Shown piece after piece: positions 1 through 6,435 of a stretch of 7,703 nt of DNA. Below the pieces are notes generated by a model that did no database searches, was not told the DNA's origin, and was given only the letters and a program-made list of their open reading frames with translations. Position numbers and translations under genes: made by a program. The stretch spans positions 1 to 7,703 of the forward strand of contig NZ_DIIM01000007.1 of NCBI RefSeq assembly GCF_002420705.1, written 5' to 3'. The first letter of the stretch is position 1. Every line of letters starts with the position of its first letter. This stretch comes from Sphingobacterium sp. UBA5670 (lineage in GTDB: Bacteria; Bacteroidota; Bacteroidia; Sphingobacteriales; Sphingobacteriaceae).

Positions 1-1
1 A

Positions 2-460
2 CTTCTGGCAGAAATGCTCTCGTTTAGCGAGAAATGGCAAGGTGATTATTTTAAAGGTTCATGGGAATTTGAATTTTTACTAACGCTTAAAGGCGTATTA
101 TCAAAGGAAAATCTCAAAAAATTCTCCATCCAACTTCCTACAACGGACGATCAAAGGCTTAATGCAATAATCGACGGCTTTAGAAATCGATTAAATGAAA
201 GTCTAAGTTTAGATAGTATTGCCCAACAATCAGGAATAAGTGTGAGAAGTTTGACCAGATTATTCCAAACGAAATTGCATATCACTTTTGTTCAATACTT
301 AAAGATGCTACGTATTATAAGAGCAATGGAATTGATTAATGATACAGATTTGAACATGACCGAGATAGCTTATGAAATCGGATATTCGAATATATCTGCG
401 TTTAGCAATAACTTTCAGCAACTGACCAACATGAGACCTACTGAATTTAAAACCAAGTAA
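2..460 (+). CDS. AraC-family transcriptional regulator, 5'-truncated by the window edge
   Basis: The reading frame is open to the first base of the window: four in-frame codons (Leu-Leu-Ala-Glu) precede the first ATG at 14, so that ATG is probably internal and about 152 C-terminal residues of a larger protein are visible. Counting from that Met, residues about 46-145 form the AraC DNA-binding domain with two helix-turn-helix units. The first contains SLDSIAQQSGISVRSLTRLF. The second contains MTEIAYEIGYSNISAFSNNF followed by the family's RPTEF ending. Full AraC regulators are usually 250-300 residues, so an N-terminal sensor domain (often cupin-like) is likely missing. It should bind DNA and control a nearby promoter, but its effector and target cannot be seen. 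It converges on the VOC gene, with 76 bp between the two stop codons. The family call is firm; the specific role is unknown. Confidence 0.9.
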   Translation, partial: LLAEMLSFSEKWQGDYFKGSWEFEFLLTLKGVLSKENLKKFSIQLPTTDDQRLNAIIDGFRNRLNESLSLDSIAQQSGISVRSLTRLFQTKLHITFVQYLKMLRIIRAMELINDTDLNMTEIAYEIGYSNISAFSNNFQQLTNMRPTEFKTK

Positions 461-536
461 GAGGTATGGCTAGTAGTCATAACCATAATCCTCCCTCAAA
501 ATATGATTTTAAATTCAGTGGTTTATGGGCTATCGA

Positions 537-932
537 CTAACTACGTTGGGCAATATTATCCTTAAATGGATTAACACTTATTTCTATCATCAACTTTTCA
601 AAAAAGAAATAGAAACCAAACGTATTCCTAATTTTCTTAGGTTCACTTTCAAATTGTAAGGTAGGTTCTGTTTGTAATTTTTCATAAATATCCCAAACTT
701 CTTGCTCATCCTTCTGATAAAATCCGATGTGGAAATTTTCCGGATATTCAGGTATATTTTCTTTTTGGTTCAATTCCTGACCCCAAATAACTAAGGCAAA
801 ATTATTGCTATTTTCCATAACTGCCATTTTACTGTTTCTATTGACAATTAAACTAAACCCTAAGTGTTGTGTAAACAAATGGACAGCCTTCTCAACGTCT
901 TTTACAACGATATTGATGTGATTCAAATTCAT
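537..932 (-). CDS. VOC-superfamily (glyoxalase/bleomycin-resistance fold) protein
   Basis: This 131-residue protein has the vicinal-oxygen-chelate layout of two beta-alpha-beta-beta-beta modules. It opens with NHINIVVKDVEKAVHLFTQHLGF, typical of module one, and module two has FHIGFYQ and ends with LMIEISVNPF. His5, His68 and Glu117 sit where VOC enzymes bind a divalent metal, so a metal-dependent activity is plausible. The family covers glyoxalase I, extradiol dioxygenases, fosfomycin thiol transferases and bleomycin-binding proteins, and nothing here decides among them. The protein is cytosolic, with no signal peptide. The gene starts 29 bp after the stop of the AraC/DUF6597 regulator on the same strand, which suggests co-transcription. 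The ATG is preceded by an A/T-rich leader without a Shine-Dalgarno motif. No clear terminator is visible after its stop. Confidence 0.88.
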   Translation of the reverse strand: MNLNHINIVVKDVEKAVHLFTQHLGFSLIVNRNSKMAVMENSNNFALVIWGQELNQKENIPEYPENFHIGFYQKDEQEVWDIYEKLQTEPTLQFESEPKKIRNTFGFYFFFEKLMIEISVNPFKDNIAQRS

Positions 933-961
933 TTTATTCTTGTTTTAATTACAGAACAAAA

Positions 962-1726
962 TTACTTTTCGGGCATCAGGCTAAATTGGATAAATCGGTC
1001 GTTTTCGTTTTTATTTAAGATAATTGGTTTTACTCCAGCAAATTTTTTCACTTCCCTTATAAAATGTGATTGGTCTGCATAATCGAGTTGGGGATAGAAA
1101 TCTCCATTTTTTAGTTGTTTTAATGAGTTGGAGAAACGGATAATATTCAGATAAGTTTTAAGCGTTACGCCTAACCATTTATGGAAATAACGGTTCATTT
1201 GTCTGCTACTCCAAAAAACATTTTCTTCGATTTCTTTTACCGTAATTTCTCCTTTAGACGCATAAATGAGTTTAAATAATTTCTTTTTTCGCTCTTCTAT
1301 TTCTTTGGATAATAACGAAGAAATAACCTGAACAGCTTTATGGTAAAATTGGTTGAAATCGTTTAGATCATCTCTTGAAAATCCACAGTAACCTGTCTGA
1401 AGTGTTTTCTTGGTGTTATTTAAATCCGCAAAAGATTGTTTGAAAATATATTCGGCAGCGATGGGATAAAAGCTGATTGCAAACATTGTAGATTTTGGAA
1501 ATGGAGGTTTGGTGATAGGAGCAGAACATATTCCGGAAATGAAAATTTCAAAATTTCCATTTTCATCAGCTAGCAGAAATAAATCTATTTTTCCATCCGG
1601 AACTATAACGCCTTCTTTTTCTTCATCAGAGTTGTTTTTTACCATCCAGATGCTTTCCACGATATGTGTTAGTGATTCATCAGGTTTAAGACAGATATAT
1701 TCTAATTTATTTACGGGGAAACACAT
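962..1726 (-). CDS. AraC-family regulator with DUF6597-type N-terminal domain
   Basis: This complete 254-residue regulator has two parts. The N-terminal half carries the pattern common in Bacteroidota regulators of the DUF6597 type: HIVESIWMV near residue 22, IVPDGKIDLFL near 41, SGICSAP near 64 and ISFYPIAAEYIF near 84. It is probably the sensing or oligomerisation domain. The C-terminal half (about 145-240) is an AraC DNA-binding domain with one helix-turn-helix at 162-190 (VKEIEENVFWSSRQMNRYFH) and a second at about 206-235 (YADQSHFIREVKKFAGVKP). The AAEYIF and YADQSHFIREF-like signatures support the family strongly. It lies 29 bp upstream of the VOC gene on the same strand and probably regulates that pair, by inference from context only. 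The start is the first ATG of the frame, with an AATTAAAA leader just before it. Confidence 0.92.
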   Translation of the reverse strand: MCFPVNKLEYICLKPDESLTHIVESIWMVKNNSDEEKEGVIVPDGKIDLFLLADENGNFEIFISGICSAPITKPPFPKSTMFAISFYPIAAEYIFKQSFADLNNTKKTLQTGYCGFSRDDLNDFNQFYHKAVQVISSLLSKEIEERKKKLFKLIYASKGEITVKEIEENVFWSSRQMNRYFHKWLGVTLKTYLNIIRFSNSLKQLKNGDFYPQLDYADQSHFIREVKKFAGVKPIILNKNENDRFIQFSLMPEK

Positions 1727-1895
1727 TTTTAATTAGCAAAAAATAAATATAAAATTAACCAAAATAAAAATTTGAGACCTCTTTATAAGGTCTACTTATT
1801 CATTACAAATAATCAAAATCATTTATCAAGTTTTTAATTGAGTAGATATGCCAAAAAATAAAGGTCCAAAAGAATATTACTCCAAGAATATTGTT
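1727..1895. other. Intergenic spacer between DinB and AraC/DUF6597 genes
   Basis: This 169-bp, very AT-rich spacer separates two minus-strand genes. It should contain the 3' end of the DinB transcript and the promoter of the AraC-VOC pair. I see a hairpin at 1775-1793 (listed separately). Between it and the AraC start is only an imperfect match to the Bacteroidota -7 element (TATTTTGG in minus orientation, near 1758-1765), which is too weak to call. No ORF of note is present. Confidence 0.5.
1759..1793 (-). terminator. Possible weak terminator or operator hairpin after the DinB gene
   Basis: In minus-strand sense the arms AGACCT and AGGTCT pair (1793-1788 with 1780-1775). One inner U-G pair extends this to a 7-bp stem with a 5-nt loop. 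It is followed by CAAATTTTTATTTTGG, a T-rich but interrupted tract. It lies about 100 bp after the DinB stop and about 50 bp before the AraC start. It could therefore end the DinB transcript, or serve as a binding site near the AraC-VOC promoter. Confidence 0.35.
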
Positions 1896-2351
1896 TTACA
1901 CAAATTTTCTAATACTTAACATATACCCTAAATGCATTCCTTCGTGATAATTATTACATTCAAATGCATCATTAATCGAAGACAAATGGAAGCCGGTACC
2001 TGTTATTCGTTCTTTGTAAGTCCTAAAAATATCCTTTTGAAAATCAGCGATTGTTAAATCAATGAGTGAAGTCAATAACTCTTTAAGTTCAGCAACTTCT
2101 TTTTGAGAGACAGGTTCTGTAGGTTTGGTTCCAGACTGATACTTATTAAACAACTCATCTGAAATATATCCTTGTAGGTCAGAACCTCTATAAATCAGTT
2201 TTTGTTGTGTTACGACGATATGCCCTATATTCCAGATAAGATTATTGTTGAAACCATTTGGAATGTTGTTAAGCTGATCTAATGAATAATTTTCAAAGTA
2301 ACTTAAATAAATTCTACGACTTGTCTTCCACGTTTTAAATAATGCTTCCAT
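1896..2351 (-). CDS. DinB-family (DinB_2-like) four-helix-bundle protein
   Basis: This complete 151-residue cytosolic protein resembles the DinB/YfiT superfamily. The N-terminal helix (LFKTWKTSRRIYLSYFENYSLDQLNNIP) leads to IWNIGHIVVTQQKLIYR, giving His44. The last helix carries NNYHEGMHLGYMLSIRK, giving His136 and His140. These three histidines form the family's usual metal site, and the length of about 150 residues is normal. Family members include metal-dependent thiol S-transferases (bacillithiol and mycothiol types) and damage-inducible proteins of unknown function, so the substrate cannot be assigned. The gene appears monocistronic. A TAnnTTTG promoter element and an overlapping dyad lie about 45 bp upstream. 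The leader before ATG is TAATAAAAAA, with no Shine-Dalgarno sequence. Confidence 0.87.
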   Translation of the reverse strand: MEALFKTWKTSRRIYLSYFENYSLDQLNNIPNGFNNNLIWNIGHIVVTQQKLIYRGSDLQGYISDELFNKYQSGTKPTEPVSQKEVAELKELLTSLIDLTIADFQKDIFRTYKERITGTGFHLSSINDAFECNNYHEGMHLGYMLSIRKFV

Positions 2352-2386
2352 TTTTTTATTACATTAAGAGCGTATGCTTGTTGAAA

Positions 2387-2404
2387 TTTGTTCTAACAAA
2401 AATA
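2387..2404 (-). promoter_or_regulatory. Candidate -7 element of the DinB gene with overlapping dyad
   Basis: In minus-strand sense, TATTTTTG (2404-2397) matches the Bacteroidota -7 consensus TAnnTTTG and would give a 5' leader of roughly 40 nt. No good -33 TTG is seen at the usual distance. A perfect 14-bp dyad, TTTGTT-CT-AACAAA (2387-2400), overlaps this element and the expected start site, as a repressor operator would. Both are pattern matches in AT-rich DNA. Confidence 0.35.
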
Positions 2405-2537
2405 CTAAATATGATAAAAACTATAATTTTTGAAAATTGAATTGTCAGTAATAAGAAATTTTGAACAATATTAGACCTACTCAATTTATGGAAGTATTGT
2501 GTGAGTAAAATAATGTCAAACTAATTTTATTTAACAC

Positions 2538-2570
2538 AAAAGGACTGATTTTGAAATTTACAGTCCTTTT
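2538..2570 (-). terminator. Rho-independent terminator closing the yclNOPQ-like operon
   Basis: The arms AAAAGGACTG (2538-2547) and CAGTCCTTTT (2561-2570) are perfect 10-bp complements around a 13-nt loop. The stem begins 4 nt after the stop codon of the substrate-binding protein gene. Read in that direction the 3' arm ends in TTTT; in the opposite direction it ends in seven Ts. It may therefore work both ways, although no plus-strand gene runs into it. Confidence 0.82.
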
Positions 2571-2574
2571 TTTA

Positions 2575-3507
2575 TTATTTATACCCCTTAAGAATATCCT
2601 CTATCATGGTCCTCGTAGAATAAGATCCTCCTCCAGAAAGATACCAAACATCAGGGTCAAGATAGATAATTTTATTTTTCTTGTATGCACTGGTTTGTTG
2701 AACAAGCTTGTTTTCGATTTCATTTCTATTTGTCACATTTCCCAAGACTGAATTTCGATCAATAATGTATAATACATCAGGGTCTTTTTCAGCGATATAC
2801 TCGCTAGAGACCACAGTTCCATGATAAATAGCTTCTTCTTTTAAATCATCTGCCGCCTTAGCTTTTAAATCACTAAAGACAAATCCATATCTGGAATCGG
2901 AACCAAATGTGCTAAAAGTTCCTGCATTATAAAGCAGAATCATAATTTTATTCGATGAAGAAGCAATCTTTTTGGAAGCTTCGTTTATAGCTTGTTCCAA
3001 TTCTTCATTTATTTGATCAGTTTGATCAGTTAACTGAAAGACCCGTCCTATAGTATTGATATTTTTTTTGATAGATGACTTAAAGTCTCCATTTTCTATG
3101 CCGAGATATAATGTCGGGGCTATAGAAGAAAGTTTTTCATAATCTTTTGCTTGTAAGGCAGATATAATAATAAGATCGGGATTAATCTTACTAACCATTT
3201 CAAAGTTAGGTTGTAAAATGGACCCACCATCTTTGACGTTTTTATCGTTAATATATTTATGTAGATATTTAGGTACATAATCCTTACAAATTCCTGCGAC
3301 AGGTATATTAAGTTCATTCAGAGTTTCGAGACTACCCATATCAAATACCACAACCTTTTTCAGATTAGTTGAGACATTTATTTCTCCAAGTTCATGTTGA
3401 ACGGTTATACTATCCACTTTGTCTTTTTTGCTTTCATGGTTATTGCAGCTTATAATTAAACTACTGAGACCTCCTAAGAGTGTTAAAAAAAAGTTTCTAA
3501 TTTTCAT
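2575..3507 (-). CDS. yclQ: Siderophore ABC transporter substrate-binding lipoprotein (YclQ/CeuE/FatB type)
   Basis: This complete 310-residue class III (FecB-like) binding protein captures ferric siderophore in the periplasm and delivers it to the permeases. Residues 1-20 are a lipoprotein signal peptide ending LIISC, giving lipidated Cys21. No acidic surface-export signal follows the Cys, so an inner-membrane anchor is likely. Blocks typical of YclQ and CeuE are clear: VVVFDMGSLETLNEL (52-66), INPDLIIIS, FGSDSRYGFVF (201-211), YHGTVVSSEYIAEKDPD (228-244), DRNSVLGN (250-257) and IIYLDPDVWYLSGGG (280-294). By remembered alignment with CeuE, Arg206, His229, Arg251 and Tyr289 match ligand or iron contacts. 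Leu118 replaces the Arg of the usual SGRQ motif. It is the last gene of the operon, 32 bp after the ATPase gene, with no Shine-Dalgarno sequence. A strong hairpin follows the stop. The symbol follows family similarity; ceuE or fatB would be equally fair. Confidence 0.9.
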   Translation of the reverse strand: MKIRNFFLTLLGGLSSLIISCNNHESKKDKVDSITVQHELGEINVSTNLKKVVVFDMGSLETLNELNIPVAGICKDYVPKYLHKYINDKNVKDGGSILQPNFEMVSKINPDLIIISALQAKDYEKLSSIAPTLYLGIENGDFKSSIKKNINTIGRVFQLTDQTDQINEELEQAINEASKKIASSSNKIMILLYNAGTFSTFGSDSRYGFVFSDLKAKAADDLKEEAIYHGTVVSSEYIAEKDPDVLYIIDRNSVLGNVTNRNEIENKLVQQTSAYKKNKIIYLDPDVWYLSGGGSYSTRTMIEDILKGYK

Positions 3508-3539
3508 GATATAAAAAAATTATTGATTAATTATTTTTG

Positions 3540-4298
3540 TTATTTATAGTAATTGCAAATAATGACTTTGTCATCTTGTATTATTTTGAATTCGATATCG
3601 AATAATTCTTTTAAGTTCTTTTCGGTTATAACTGATTTATTGGAGCCATAAAAAAATACACGACCATTTTTCATAGCAATTATATAATCGCTATAATTTG
3701 CCGCAAAATTTATGTCATGGACAACTGTAATTACAGTTTTTCCGTATTCGTCAGCAAGGAATCGTGTTGTATTCATGATTTCTACTGAGTGCTTCATGTC
3801 AAGATTATTTAAAGGTTCATCCAGCAGTATATATTCTGTATCTTGAGCCATTACCATAGCTAAAAAGGCTCTTTGAAGCTGACCTCCACTAACTTGATCT
3901 ATATATGCATGTTTGATATCTTGAAGATTCATTTTATTTATAGATTCTTCAATTTTCATATTATCCTGAATAGTCAGTTGCCCTTTACTGTGAGGAAATC
4001 GTCCAAAATCAACCAATTCTTTGATCGTTATCTTCACATCAAACACATTCTGTTGCCTTAAAAATGATATTTTTCTTGAAAGTTGGTCTAATGAATAGTT
4101 AGATAACTCTTCACTATCAAGAATAATAGAACCATTGTCTGCTTTTGCCAATCTTGCCATTAATACAAGAAGCGTAGATTTTCCAGCTCCGTTAGGTCCA
4201 ATTAATGAGATAACTTTCCCTTTTGGAATTTCTAAATTTATATCGTTCAAAATAGGTATGCCTGCATAACTTTTGCTTAGTGACTTGATGTTTATCAT
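3540..4298 (-). CDS. yclP: Iron-siderophore ABC transporter ATP-binding protein (YclP/CeuD type)
   Basis: This complete 252-residue cytoplasmic ATPase powers the importer. All ABC motifs are present: Walker A GPNGAGKST (34-42), Q-loop Gln82/Gln83, signature VSGGQ (136-140), Walker B YILLDE (156-161), D-loop NNLD (164-167) and H-loop His194 in VVHD. The stretch AFLAMVMAQDTEYILLDEPLNNLDMKHSVEIM closely resembles YclP, CeuD and VctC of petrobactin- and enterobactin-type importers rather than general FecE or FhuC. The length equals that of typical YclP. Its ATG overlaps the stop of the upstream permease gene by 4 bp (ATGA), which implies translational coupling. The residues needed for ATP hydrolysis appear intact. 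Confidence 0.95.
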   Translation of the reverse strand: MINIKSLSKSYAGIPILNDINLEIPKGKVISLIGPNGAGKSTLLVLMARLAKADNGSIILDSEELSNYSLDQLSRKISFLRQQNVFDVKITIKELVDFGRFPHSKGQLTIQDNMKIEESINKMNLQDIKHAYIDQVSGGQLQRAFLAMVMAQDTEYILLDEPLNNLDMKHSVEIMNTTRFLADEYGKTVITVVHDINFAANYSDYIIAMKNGRVFFYGSNKSVITEKNLKELFDIEFKIIQDDKVIICNYYK

Positions 4299-5242
4299 TT
4301 TTTAGTTCTTAAAGTTCGAAGTATTAATAAAATAAAATAGAGTCCTCCTGCGAGGTTTATCAATACCCCGAGGCTGTGTCTATAATTTAAAATATGTTCA
4401 ATCACAAATTGAGCCGCCAACATGGACATTGCAGTAATAAAAAATGCAACAGTTATGGTTCTATGATGAAGATATGTGTTAGTCAATCGATAGCTAATAT
4501 TAGATATAAATACACCTATAAAAGTTATTGGTCCGATAAGTGATGTGGATATTGCTATTAGTACTGATATTCCGATAAGCTGATTTCTGGCAATCTTGTC
4601 ATAATCTACTCCAAGTCCCAAGCTATATTCTCTACCAAGAACCAGAATATCTAGAAATTTAAAGAAACGAGATAAATAGACTATGACAATCAATATCGTA
4701 ACTACGGCTATTGAAATAGTTTTTATCGAGATTCTACTCAACGAGGAAAACATAGCACCTTGGATATACCCAAACTCATTTGGGTTGATAATCATTTGTA
4801 AAAACTGAGTCGAAGTATTGAAGAATATCCCAAGTACTAAACCTATAAGTAAAATAAAGTATACGTTTTTCTTATTTCTCTTAAAAAACACTCTATAGAG
4901 AATCAGGGAATAAACTATCATGATGCTTGAAGCAAAAATGAAACTTAATTCTTTAGATCTGAAAAACAAGCTATTGCCGCCAAATATTAATAAAAGTAAT
5001 ACCTGTGAAAAGACATACAAATATTCGTATCCCATTAAAGAGGGAGTAAGAATTTTATTGTCCGAAATAGTTTGAAATACCACTGTAGAGTAAGAGATAC
5101 TGATACTTACAAGAATCAATGCCACTAAACGTTCCACTCTTCCTGCAACAACGAATTTGTTACTGAAATCTATATCGTAACTTAGGAATGTCAACACAAT
5201 TACTACCAGCAATGTCAACAAAATGAACAATAGTTTTTTCAT
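4295..5242 (-). CDS. yclO: Iron-siderophore ABC transporter permease (YclO/CeuC type)
   Basis: This complete 315-residue integral membrane protein of the FecCD/BtuC permease family is one half of the heterodimeric channel. It begins with a hydrophobic helix (LLFILLTLLVVIVLTFL) and has about nine to ten membrane segments. Family blocks are GRVERLVALILVSISISYST (34-53), TISDNKILTPSLMGYEYLYVF (58-78), the cytoplasmic coupling loop LGREYSLGLGVDYDKIARNQL (202-222), GPITFIGVFISNI (237-249) and the C-terminal HSLGVLINLAGGLYFILLI. The GYEYLY and LTPSLMG wording is that of the YclO/CeuC/FatC subgroup. It overlaps the genes on both sides by 4 bp (ATGA). An AGGA four bases before its ATG is one of the few Shine-Dalgarno-like sites in the window. 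Confidence 0.93.
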   Translation of the reverse strand: MKKLLFILLTLLVVIVLTFLSYDIDFSNKFVVAGRVERLVALILVSISISYSTVVFQTISDNKILTPSLMGYEYLYVFSQVLLLLIFGGNSLFFRSKELSFIFASSIMIVYSLILYRVFFKRNKKNVYFILLIGLVLGIFFNTSTQFLQMIINPNEFGYIQGAMFSSLSRISIKTISIAVVTILIVIVYLSRFFKFLDILVLGREYSLGLGVDYDKIARNQLIGISVLIAISTSLIGPITFIGVFISNISYRLTNTYLHHRTITVAFFITAMSMLAAQFVIEHILNYRHSLGVLINLAGGLYFILLILRTLRTKK

Positions 5243-6222
5243 CGATTCCTATTTATTAGAATAATTAAGAAAATAACAGCTCCTAATGATCCTACAATCA
5301 TACTGACAGGTATTTCATAAGGATAAATGATAAGTCTTCCTACAATATCGCAAATCAGTAATGCCAGAGCACCGTAACATGCTGTAAAAGGTAGATTTTT
5401 ACGCACATTATCACCGTATATAAATGCTACAATATTTGGAATTATGAGGTCGATGAATGGTAATGAGCCAACCGTCAAAATAGTTGTGCTTACCATGATA
5501 GAAGTAAGAATCAAACCAATGATAACAACCATTTGATAATTGATTCCTAAAGATGTTGAAAAATCTCGTCCCATCGATGCTATAGTAAACTTACGGGCAT
5601 ATAGGTAGCATATGACAAACAAAGGCACCATCAAATAAATTATTTCATATTGACCCTGCAATGTTTTTGTGAAATTTCCGACCATCCAACTCTCCATATT
5701 CTGTACTATGTTAAGCTCAACACCAAATAGATTACTTATTGAGTTGAGTGTATAACCGAACATTATTCCCAATATGGGTATAAGAACTGTATTGCGGTTG
5801 GCTAACTTGGTAATTGAAAAAACAAAAAGTAAAGTAAAGCCGAAACAGAAAAGAACACTAAACAGTAGTTTAGTAAATACACTGTACTGGGGAAACAAAA
5901 ACAAACTAAATAATATACCAAGTTTTGCAGAATCCAATGTTCCAGATGTTGTGGGAGAAATAAACTTATTGTGGGAAAGCTGCTGTAATATAATACCACA
6001 GATTGAAAGCCCTGCACCTGTTAAAATAAGTGTAACTGTTCGAGGAACTCTACTTATAATAAGTATTTGTAGATCTGAGTGTTTTAGCAATGTAACACTA
6101 TTTGGCAATATTGATTTAACCCCAATAAGAAGTGATGCAACAGAAGCAACCAATAAAATAAAATATAGTGTTACAATATGAATTGCATTAGCTTTGTTTT
6201 TCAAATAATAAAGTTTTGTCAT
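5239..6222 (-). CDS. yclN: Iron-siderophore ABC transporter permease (YclN/CeuB type)
   Basis: This complete 327-residue FecCD-family membrane permease is the first gene of the operon and the partner of the next permease in the channel. Subgroup blocks are ISRVPRTVTLILTGAGLSIC (56-75), the adjoining QQLSHNKFISPTTSGTLDSAKLG (80-102), the coupling loop MGRDFSTSLGINYQMV (217-232), GSLPFIDLIIPNI (252-264) and the C-terminal YPYEIPVSMIVGSLGAVIFLIIL. The FISPTTSGTLD wording is characteristic of YclN, CeuB and FatD. The start is the only good one: an in-frame stop lies seven codons upstream and no other ATG is near. AAGAAGGA abuts the ATG with no spacer, too close for a normal Shine-Dalgarno site. 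A candidate promoter lies just upstream, and an insertion sequence begins 112 bp upstream. Confidence 0.93.
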   Translation of the reverse strand: MTKLYYLKNKANAIHIVTLYFILLVASVASLLIGVKSILPNSVTLLKHSDLQILIISRVPRTVTLILTGAGLSICGIILQQLSHNKFISPTTSGTLDSAKLGILFSLFLFPQYSVFTKLLFSVLFCFGFTLLFVFSITKLANRNTVLIPILGIMFGYTLNSISNLFGVELNIVQNMESWMVGNFTKTLQGQYEIIYLMVPLFVICYLYARKFTIASMGRDFSTSLGINYQMVVIIGLILTSIMVSTTILTVGSLPFIDLIIPNIVAFIYGDNVRKNLPFTACYGALALLICDIVGRLIIYPYEIPVSMIVGSLGAVIFLIILINRNR

Positions 6223-6248
6223 TCCTTCTTTGAATAAGAATTAAAGTT

Positions 6249-6256
6249 CAAAACTA
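6249..6256 (-). promoter_or_regulatory. Candidate -7 promoter element of the siderophore importer operon
   Basis: In minus-strand sense TAGTTTTG matches the Bacteroidota -7 consensus TAnnTTTG. It would start transcription near 6242 and leave a leader of about 20 nt before the first permease ATG. No clear -33 TTG is present at the expected spacing. The element lies in the native DNA between the gene and the insertion sequence. Confidence 0.4.
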
Positions 6257-6285
6257 TTAAAGATGAAGGCTTGTTTATATCTATA

Positions 6286-6296
6286 ATTAGCCTAAT
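6286..6296. promoter_or_regulatory. Small dyad upstream of the importer operon, possible operator
   Basis: ATTAG-C-CTAAT is a perfect dyad with a single-base centre, about 45-55 bp upstream of the predicted start of the importer transcript. Iron importers are commonly repressed by Fur or DtxR-type regulators. Against a classic 19-bp Fur box this region matches only about half the positions, so no regulator is assigned. Confidence 0.2.
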
Positions 6297-6334
6297 ATTT
6301 GTTGTATTTAGCCAATGGGTTTTCTATTTACGAT

Positions 6335-6349
6335 CAGTAGCGTCCAAAA
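6335..6349 (+). repeat. Left terminal inverted repeat of the IS4-family element
   Basis: CAGTAGCGTCCAAAA matches the inverted right end at 13 of 15 positions, with mismatches at positions 3 and 6. It is the end distal to the transposase start and faces the importer operon. Confidence 0.75.
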
Positions 6350-6435
6350 TAAAATTTAAGTTACGAAAAAAAGTGGTTTTTCTTATCAAGAAGCGTATTA
6401 TTTTAGCTTGCTCCATTAGCTATCCCCCCCTTATT

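Noticed and set aside
461..536. Terminator between the convergent AraC and VOC genes
   Set aside because: Only a five-base pairing (TATGG with CCATA) with a long loop is present and no T-tract follows.
1836..2486. Ten-base inverted match (AATTGAGTAG at 1836-1845 and its complement at 2477-2486) flanking the DinB gene
   Set aside because: It is too short in AT-rich DNA to indicate a mobile cassette, has no duplication beside it, and the DinB gene has normal intergenic surroundings.
5774..6181. Plus-strand open frame of 135 codons opposite the first permease gene
   Set aside because: It lies wholly inside a clearly recognised FecCD permease gene, has no family resemblance and reads as an antisense shadow.
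6270..6310. Possible Fur box upstream of the importer operon
   Set aside because: The best alignment to the 19-bp consensus matches only about ten positions, as expected by chance in AT-rich DNA.
6404..6422. Weak hairpin TAGCT...AGCTA just after the transposase stop
   Set aside because: It has only five base pairs with a nine-base loop and no T-tract, so it is not convincing as a terminator.
6424..6430. Run of seven C on the plus strand near the transposase stop, possible slippage site
   Set aside because: It lies five bases beyond the stop codon, so slippage would not alter the transposase, and no downstream frame continues the protein.
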